Part shown: positions 59,673-64,000 of the stretch, piece after piece
Position numbering within the stretch: position 1 is the stretch's first letter
Layout of the letters: each line of letters begins with the position of its first letter
From: Alkalicoccus daliensis
Lineage (GTDB): Bacteria; Bacillota; Bacilli; Bacillales; Salisediminibacteriaceae
Reading direction: 5' to 3'
Assembly (NCBI RefSeq): GCF_900103955.1
Contig: NZ_FNIL01000002.1
Span: forward strand, 305,384 to 369,383
DNA length: 64,000 bases
The notes under the pieces: generated by a model
What the model was told of the DNA's origin: nothing
The model's input: only the letters and a program-made list of their open reading frames with translations
Databases searched by the model: none
Program-made: the position numbers and the translations under genes

Positions 59673-60152
59673 ATGGATCAGAAGAAAACGACCAATATTA
59701 TTTTATTCAGCGGAGATTACGATAAAGCAATGGCAGCTTATATAATTGCAAATGGTGCCGCGGCTTATGATCATGAAGTTACCATTTTTCATACGTTCTG
59801 GGGATTGAATGCCCTGCGAAAGAACAATCCGCCTACTGTAAAAAAAAATTTCCTTGAAAAGGCATTTGCAAAGATGATGCCCCGGGGTGCAGACAAAATG
59901 AGTTTGTCTAACATGAACATGGCTGGTATGGGGCCGAAGATGATTAAAAAAGTAATGAAAAAGCATAATGCAATGACGATGCCGCAGCTGATAGAAATGG
60001 CGCAGGAGCAGGAAATCAACCTGGTCGCATGTACGATGACCATGGATCTTCTCGGATTACAAAAAGAAGAATTGCTGGAAGACGTGACTTATGCTGGAGT
60101 TGTAGCATACCTTGCTGATGCGGAAGATGGAAACGTCAATTTATTTATTTAA
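59673..60152 (+). CDS. yrkE: DsrE/DsrF-family sulfur-relay protein
   Basis: 159 residues. NIILFSGDYDKAMAAYIIAN, then YDHEVTIFHTFWGLNALRKN and MAQEQEINLVACTMTMDLLG with a Cys in the last motif (VACTM), the DsrE2/YrkE layout. In B. subtilis yrkE lies beside TusA and rhodanese genes and the product carries persulfide sulfur. Start behind AAAAGGAG. First gene of the CstR-controlled operon. Confidence 0.85.
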   Translation: MDQKKTTNIILFSGDYDKAMAAYIIANGAAAYDHEVTIFHTFWGLNALRKNNPPTVKKNFLEKAFAKMMPRGADKMSLSNMNMAGMGPKMIKKVMKKHNAMTMPQLIEMAQEQEINLVACTMTMDLLGLQKEELLEDVTYAGVVAYLADAEDGNVNLFI

Positions 60153-60163
60153 TGGAGGAACCA

Positions 60164-60472
60164 ATGAATCAAATGAAAGCAAATCAAGTGGAAAAATATC
60201 TGCAGGAGCATTCAGATGCTTCTATAATAGATGTGCGTGAAGTGAAAGAGGTAAGGGCAGGGAAAATTCCAGGAGCTGTTAACATACCACTGCGCCTGCT
60301 GGAGTTCCGGATGCAGGATCTCGACAAAACGAAAAAGCATGTTCTGATCTGCCGCTCCGGAAGCCGAAGTGCATTAGCAGGAAGAGTGCTGGAGAAGAAT
60401 GGATTTCAGGTAATTAATGTAGATGGCGGTATGCTGGAGTGGGAAAACGAACAAAGAAAAATTTTTTATTAA
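60164..60472 (+). CDS. Single-domain rhodanese
   Basis: About 102 residues. SIIDVREVKEVRAGKIPGAV, then the active-site loop CRSGSRSALAGRVL (catalytic Cys in HVLICRSGSRS) and VDGGMLEWE. It transfers sulfane sulfur. The ATG at 60164 follows GGAGG, and a second ATG at 60152 overlaps the upstream stop. The yrk cluster of B. subtilis has no exact equivalent at this position. Confidence 0.9.
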   Translation: MNQMKANQVEKYLQEHSDASIIDVREVKEVRAGKIPGAVNIPLRLLEFRMQDLDKTKKHVLICRSGSRSALAGRVLEKNGFQVINVDGGMLEWENEQRKIFY

Positions 60473-60477
60473 ATTAT

Positions 60478-60492
60478 ATACCCTTATGGGTA
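60478..60492. promoter_or_regulatory. CstR operator before yrkF
   Basis: ATACCCTTATGGGTA, 16 bp before the start of the TusA-rhodanese gene. Confidence 0.65.
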
Positions 60493-60507
60493 AATGGAGG
60501 AATAAAT

Positions 60508-61080
60508 ATGATTCATACAGATAAATTGTTAGATGCCAAAGGACTTGCGTGTCCCATGCCGATCGTCCGTACAAAAAAAGCGATGAATGAACTGGCACCA
60601 GGCCAGGTGATTGAGGTGCAGGCGACGGATAAGGGATCACTTGCAGACCTGAAAGCCTGGGCAAAAAGCAGCGGCAATCAATATCTTGGCAGTACAGAAG
60701 AAGACGGTGTGCTGAAACATTATCTGCGCAGAGCAGATTCCGAGGAAGAAAAAGAAGAAACGCAGTTTCCCCATACAGTAACGAACGCGGAACTGCAGGA
60801 GCAGCTGGACCGGGAAGACCCTATAGTGCTTGATGTAAGAGAACCTGCTGAATTTGCATTCGGCCATATTCCCGGAGCTGTTTCTATCCCCCTTGGTGAA
60901 CTGGAAGCACGTACCGGAGAGTTAGCTTCTGAAAAGGAAATTATTATTATCTGCCGCACAGGAAGCCGGAGTGATTTCGCAGCCAAGCAGCTTGCAGAAA
61001 AAGGCTTTCCAAATGTGAAAAATGCAGTGCAGGGAATGAGCGAATGGGAAGGAACAACAGAGCAGTCTAAAATGGAATAA
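60508..61080 (+). CDS. yrkF: TusA-rhodanese fusion (YrkF/CstA-like)
   Basis: About 190 residues. The N-terminal TusA domain (LDAKGLACPMPIVRTKKAMN, active Cys in ACPMP) is joined by an acidic linker to a rhodanese domain (PIVLDVREPAEFAFGHIPGA, active-site loop CRTGSRSDFAA). S. aureus CstA has TusA and rhodanese domains in the same role: accept persulfide sulfur and pass it on. Start behind TGGAGG. Upstream region holds a CstR-type site. Confidence 0.93.
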   Translation: MIHTDKLLDAKGLACPMPIVRTKKAMNELAPGQVIEVQATDKGSLADLKAWAKSSGNQYLGSTEEDGVLKHYLRRADSEEEKEETQFPHTVTNAELQEQLDREDPIVLDVREPAEFAFGHIPGAVSIPLGELEARTGELASEKEIIIICRTGSRSDFAAKQLAEKGFPNVKNAVQGMSEWEGTTEQSKME

Positions 61081-61128
61081 AATCATCAAATGATGCATTA
61101 ATAAATGAAATCAATAAAATCACTCATG

Positions 61129-61242
61129 CTGATTAATCTTAGGGGAAAAGCTGCATGGTGTAAGGATAAATAGATCTTCTTCACCGGGTGAAACTTAGAG
61201 AGCAGCCAGAAGTCAAGCCCGTAGGAAGAAGTTCGTAATCAG
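61129..61242 (+). ncRNA. Candidate structured leader RNA of the persulfide dioxygenase gene
   Basis: In the 228-bp gap before the dioxygenase gene, CTGATTA (61129-61135) and TAATCAG (61236-61242) close a domain. Inside, CTTCTTC (61176-61182) pairs with GAAGAAG (61225-61231), extended by CGGG (61185-61188) with CCCG (61218-61221). GCTGC (61150-61154) pairs with GCAGC (61202-61206) in the loop of that stem, which makes a pseudoknot. No known riboswitch consensus is recognised and no ORF fills the gap. Confidence 0.4.
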
Positions 61243-61294
61243 GATAAAGTAAATCTATAAGAAAGAATGAGCGTAAAAAAATTTAACTGAAAAT

Positions 61295-61310
61295 ATACAC
61301 ATGGGGGTAT
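61295..61310. promoter_or_regulatory. CstR operator before the dioxygenase gene
   Basis: ATACACATGGGGGTAT, the weakest of the series in its left half. It overlaps the ribosome binding site of the gene. Confidence 0.5.
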
Positions 61311-61314
61311 GGAG

Positions 61315-62442
61315 ATGACAGTTCAATCAATTTCTGCAGCAGAAGTATCAAAAAAGGTAGTAAACAAAAAACCTTTATTTATTCTCGATGTTCGAAACGA
61401 AGATGCATTCGCAGATTGGAAAATTGAAGGAGAAAGTATTGAACATTTAAATAAACCGTATTTTGATCTGTTGGACGGGGTGGAGGAAATTATCACTTAT
61501 CTTCCGGAAGAAAAAGAAATTGTTGTGGCCTGTGCGAAAGAGGGTTCTTCCCAGATGATCGCGGAGATGCTTCTGGAGGAAGGGGTGGAAGCGAAATTTC
61601 TGGAAGGTGGCATGAAATCCTGGAGTGAACATCTGGAGCCGGTCAAAATTGGAAATCTCACAGATGGCGCAGAACTATTTCAATTCGTCCGTCTTGGGAA
61701 AGGCTGCTTATCTTACATGGTGATTGCAGACGGAGAAGCTGCTGTGATTGATGCGACGAGAATGACCGATACTTTTTTAAATTTTGCAAAGGAAAAAAAT
61801 GCAGTAATTAAGCATGTATTTGATACACACCTGCACGCAGATCACATTTCCGGCGGAAGAGTTATCGCGGAGGCAGCAGGCGCAGCGTATTATCTTCCCC
61901 CGGCAGATGCAGGGGAAGTAACGTTTGATTTTCAGGAAATCACAGACGGATGGAAAGTCGGGCTGGGTAAATCAAACGTAGAGATAGAAGCGCTGTATAC
62001 TCCCGGGCATACCATTGGATCTACTTCATTTATTGTGAATAATCAGTATCTGCTGACAGGAGACATTCTTTTCATTGATTCGATCGGGCGTCCGGATCTT
62101 GCAGGACGCGCTGAGGACTGGGTAGGGGACTTGAGGGACTCCCTGTACAGCCGGTATCCTGCTTTGGCAGAAGAACTGATAGTCCTGCCGGCACATTTTA
62201 TGAAAATGGGTGAATTAAATAATGATGGCAGCGTGGCAAAAAAATTAAAAGATTTATTCACAGAAAACCATGGACTGAACATTAAAGATACGCAGGAATT
62301 CAGAGATATGGTCACAATAAACCTGCCTCCGCAGCCAAATGCATATGAAGAAATCAGGAAAACGAATATGGGGAAAATTACTCCGGAGGAAGAAGAGCAG
62401 CGTGAAATGGAAATTGGGCCAAACCGCTGTGCAGTAAGATAA
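61315..62442 (+). CDS. yrkH: Rhodanese-metallo-beta-lactamase persulfide dioxygenase (YrkH-like)
   Basis: About 375 residues. The N-terminal rhodanese-like domain ([15 protein letters not shown], with [12 protein letters not shown], Cys at the active-site position) precedes an MBL-fold domain ([12 protein letters not shown] metal site, [25 protein letters not shown]) and ends GPNRCAVR. Such enzymes oxidise glutathione or other thiol persulfides (non-heme iron) and add sulfur to sulfite. S. aureus CstB has a related set of domains. ATG 61315 is better spaced from GGGGG than 61309. Confidence 0.9.
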   Translation: MTVQSISAAEVSKKVVNKKPLFILDVRNEDAFADWKIEGESIEHLNKPYFDLLDGVEEIITYLPEEKEIVVACAKEGSSQMIAEMLLEEGVEAKFLEGGMKSWSEHLEPVKIGNLTDGAELFQFVRLGKGCLSYMVIADGEAAVIDATRMTDTFLNFAKEKNAVIKHVFDTHLHADHISGGRVIAEAAGAAYYLPPADAGEVTFDFQEITDGWKVGLGKSNVEIEALYTPGHTIGSTSFIVNNQYLLTGDILFIDSIGRPDLAGRAEDWVGDLRDSLYSRYPALAEELIVLPAHFMKMGELNNDGSVAKKLKDLFTENHGLNIKDTQEFRDMVTINLPPQPNAYEEIRKTNMGKITPEEEEQREMEIGPNRCAVR

Positions 62443-62466
62443 ATTTAAACTGAAGGAGAGATAAAA

Positions 62467-62694
62467 ATGAAAGCAGATAAAGTATTAAATGCGAAAGGAC
62501 TTGCTTGTCCAATGCCGATTGTAAAAACACGTAAAGAAATGAAGGAAATGGAGGCTGGAGAGATTTTAGAAATCCAAGCCACGGATAAAGGTGCAAAAGC
62601 AGATCTGACTGCATGGGCAAACTCAGGCGGGCATACACTGCTCGATCACGAAGAAGCAGACGATGTATTTACATTTTGGATTAAAAAGGGCTGA
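62467..62694 (+). CDS. yrkI: TusA-family sulfur carrier (YrkI-like)
   Basis: 75 residues. LNAKGLACPMPIVKTRKEMK has the active Cys in ACPMP and EIQATDKGAKADLTAWANSG is the family C-terminal half. It is very similar to the TusA domain of the upstream fusion. GAAGGAGAG precedes the ATG. It ends the sulfur operon; a yrkJ-like sulfur transporter might have followed but the IS element begins here. Confidence 0.92.
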   Translation: MKADKVLNAKGLACPMPIVKTRKEMKEMEAGEILEIQATDKGAKADLTAWANSGGHTLLDHEEADDVFTFWIKKG

Positions 62695-62697
62695 GGG

Positions 62698-62736
62698 GAG
62701 AAGGGGTATCAATGCGATGCCCTTTTCTTTTTGGAA
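62698..62736 (+). terminator. Possible terminator after the sulfur operon
   Basis: AAGGGGTATC and GATGCCCTTTTC arms with a short loop, then TTTTT. Confidence 0.6.
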
Positions 62737-62859
62737 GCCTTTTTGACAGAAGGAAACTTCGCTGCAATTGACTTGCTGTGACGAGGTCTTCAGCTTCCTG
62801 ATATGAACGAAACTGTCAAGAGAAGAACTCCCTTTGCCATTGGTATTACATTTTGACCG

Positions 62860-63186
62860 ACCTAAAGAACCAAAGCCTTTCGGCTTCTTTTTCAAGTTCT
62901 CGTGTTCTTTCGGATCGCTTGAATTCCTCCTCTTTTCTTTCGGCGTGCCCGTAAAGGTAAGCACACGGCACGAAGGCAAAAATAGTGGCGACGGTTCGCA
63001 CTCTGATATCCGTGGGTTCTCACATGGTCTCTTTCCGGATTAAGGACGTTACCACTAACTCAGGACGTGCGTTCATCCGGTGAAACCGGACTAGCACAGA
63101 GGAAGCACGTGGATGTTCCTTACCGGTCTTTCCTCTTTGCCTTCGAGCCCTGGGCTCATCTATCGGGTGTATTTCCGGGAAGAAAA
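62860..63186 (-). ncRNA. Noncoding 3' region of the IS110-family element, candidate guide RNA
   Basis: On the minus strand after the transposase stop there are about 330 bp without a convincing ORF but with many short paired segments, for example TCCGGTTTCACCGGA and CGGTAAGG/CCTTTACG-like arms, and a GAAGCCGAAAGGCTTTGG hairpin near 62870. IS110 and IS1111 elements are known to encode a bridge RNA in a noncoding end; this is the only available noncoding part here. Confidence 0.35.
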
Positions 63187-63189
63187 GGA

Positions 63190-64000
63190 TTACATTTGTT
63201 CGCTGGCGGGTGGCAACGGGTCGATTTCTCGAGAGATCGCCCAGATGAAACCAAGGAGTTCCCGGGCGACGGCAGTAACGGCTTTGTGACTTTCTTTTCC
63301 TCTGGCGAGCAAACGGTAAAATTTTTTATGAAGCCGATTTTGCGCTTTCCAGGAGATTAACTGCACTGCGGGAGAACTGCCAACTTGTCGTTTTTTCAAA
63401 TCTCCTTTGACCGCAGGGGAATAGCGGTAACTCCACCCTGCCTCCACCAACAAATGACGTATATGCCGATTCCCGGTTTTCGTAATGCCTCCCTGATTCC
63501 GTCGTTCTCCGCTCGAGTATTCGGAGGGGACGAGACCGGCGTATGCCATCAATTGTCCGGGGGTGCGGAACCGATGAAAGGATCCAATTTCTGCGACAAT
63601 TCCGATGGCTGTAATGAGTGCCACCCCTTTGAGGCATTGAAGTGCCTGAATCATGGGGGCGTGAACCCCTTGAATCGACTGAGTATAGATTTCGTCTTCC
63701 AGCCGTTGCACGCGTAGTTCCATTTCTTTGAGCTGATGGTAATATTCCCGGAAAACAACCCGCAGGGTATCCTGAGAGAACTTCAGTGTATCTAACCACT
63801 CTCTGTATTTTTTCGTTTGGCGCTTCACGCCTTGCGGCGGTCGAAGCTCGTGGCGCAGGAGAAACTTGCTCAACCTTTGACGGGTCCGAAGTTCATCTTC
63901 TTTTGCATCTTCTCGGCAGCGCACCAGATCGCGCAGTGCTTCATCTGCTTCCGTCGGCACGTAAATCGAGGTTAACTCTCCGGCACGATACAGTTGTGCG
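63190..64000 (-). CDS. IS110-family transposase, partial
   Basis: At least 270 residues, continuing beyond the window: the frame stays open through the right edge (QLYRAGELTSIYVPTEADEA). ALRDLVRCREDAKEDELRTR then LLRHELRPPQGVKRQTKKYR are mid-protein motifs of the DEDD transposase. The C-terminal Tnp20 domain is GVALITAIGIVAEIGSFHRF, RTPGQLMAYAGLVPSEYSSG, RRNQGGITKTGNRHIRHLLV with the serine of the family in the GLVPSEYSSG segment. It ends SEQM. Seems intact as far as visible. Confidence 0.92.
   Translation of the reverse strand, partial: AQLYRAGELTSIYVPTEADEALRDLVRCREDAKEDELRTRQRLSKFLLRHELRPPQGVKRQTKKYREWLDTLKFSQDTLRVVFREYYHQLKEMELRVQRLEDEIYTQSIQGVHAPMIQALQCLKGVALITAIGIVAEIGSFHRFRTPGQLMAYAGLVPSEYSSGERRNQGGITKTGNRHIRHLLVEAGWSYRYSPAVKGDLKKRQVGSSPAVQLISWKAQNRLHKKFYRLLARGKESHKAVTAVARELLGFIWAISREIDPLPPASEQM

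Larger units (their letters stand above)
62740..64000 (-). mobile_element. IS110-family insertion element, 3' part
   Basis: It consists of the C-terminal part of a transposase (63190-64000, leftward) and about 450 bp of noncoding DNA after it. The GC content here rises sharply compared with the chromosomal genes on the left. The left boundary is not sharply defined; an inverted repeat TTGACAG/CTGTCAA (about 62743 and 62814) lies near it. The other end lies outside the window. Confidence 0.8.

Noticed and set aside
61129..61242. SAM-I riboswitch, T-box or TPP element in the yrkH leader
   Set aside because: None of the consensus cores (T-box TGGNACCGCG, TPP CTGAGA, SAM-I GATGAAA...GGCAACC) is present.
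62834..63717. Plus-strand open frames across the IS element
   Set aside because: They are antisense to the transposase or lie in its noncoding end. GC-rich sequence keeps several frames open by chance.
1..64000. Alternative genetic code or general UAA readthrough
   Set aside because: Dozens of genes here end normally in TAA (copA and copB among them), followed by terminators or new starts. The four in-frame TAA codons are therefore local events.
1..64000. CRISPR arrays, tRNA or rRNA genes
   Set aside because: No regularly spaced repeats, no tRNA cloverleaf with CCA-type end and no rRNA-like sequence were seen on reading both strands.

Overview
The window looks like chromosomal DNA of a halophilic or alkaliphilic Bacillaceae species (Bacillota). 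The evidence is strong AGGAGG-type ribosome binding sites, frequent GTG and TTG starts, sigma-A promoters and one sigma-D promoter, many U-tailed hairpin terminators, very acidic secreted proteins, and a persulfide operon in the same order as the Bacillus subtilis yrkE-F-H-I genes. No rRNA, tRNA or CRISPR array was seen. It is mostly accessory and stress-related DNA: metal pumps, acetyltransferases, VOC proteins, small membrane peptides, drug exporters, toxin-antitoxin remnants, a ba3 oxidase and a persulfide detoxification operon.

Layout. 0-3.6 kb: the end of a CPC-type copper ATPase (copA) followed by a CPH-type ATPase (copB). 3.7-6.6 kb: a small-multidrug-export protein opposite a TetR regulator, a VOC protein and two tiny coupled ORFs. 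6.6-14.6 kb: a toxin-antitoxin graveyard. It holds two related XRE antitoxin loci (one deleted between short repeats), AbiE with an internally deleted toxin, mazE with a frameshifted mazF, a HigBA-like pair with a frameshifted toxin, a RelB/DUF6290-like antitoxin with an internal stop, and a gene broken at an 8-T run. 14.8-26 kb: small membrane proteins, two lipoproteins, PadR-DUF2812, a methyltransferase, a TipA-type MerR gene, a VOC gene behind a LexA-box promoter, and a sortase-type surface protein. 26-42 kb: small membrane proteins, an MFS exporter, HAD, GNAT, phosphotransferase and VOC proteins, a BcrA-type ABC exporter, a DapA-like aldolase and several decayed genes. 42-47 kb: a YefM remnant, a long Asn/Glu-rich lipoprotein, a well-defined type I toxin/antisense-RNA locus, a second sortase-type protein and a rifampin ADP-ribosyltransferase. 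47-57 kb: a chemoreceptor behind a sigma-D promoter, TetR-MFS, a three-subunit ba3 oxidase (cbaD-cbaB-cbaA), and metabolic singletons. 57-62.7 kb: an esterase, then a CstR-controlled persulfide regulon (DUF302, cstR, DsrE, rhodanese, TusA-rhodanese, rhodanese-MBL dioxygenase, TusA) with six CsoR/CstR-like operators. 62.7-64 kb: the 3' part of an IS110-family element.

Three cross-cutting patterns stand out. In the toxin-antitoxin loci the toxin is often broken while its antitoxin stays intact. Four otherwise coherent genes each carry one in-frame TAA. Three genes have a perfect Shine-Dalgarno at normal spacing but only ATT or ATA as start codon. The strongest candidates for something undescribed are a pseudoknot-capable RNA element of about 115 nt in the leader of the persulfide dioxygenase gene (61129-61242) and the type I toxin locus at 43.8-44.15 kb.
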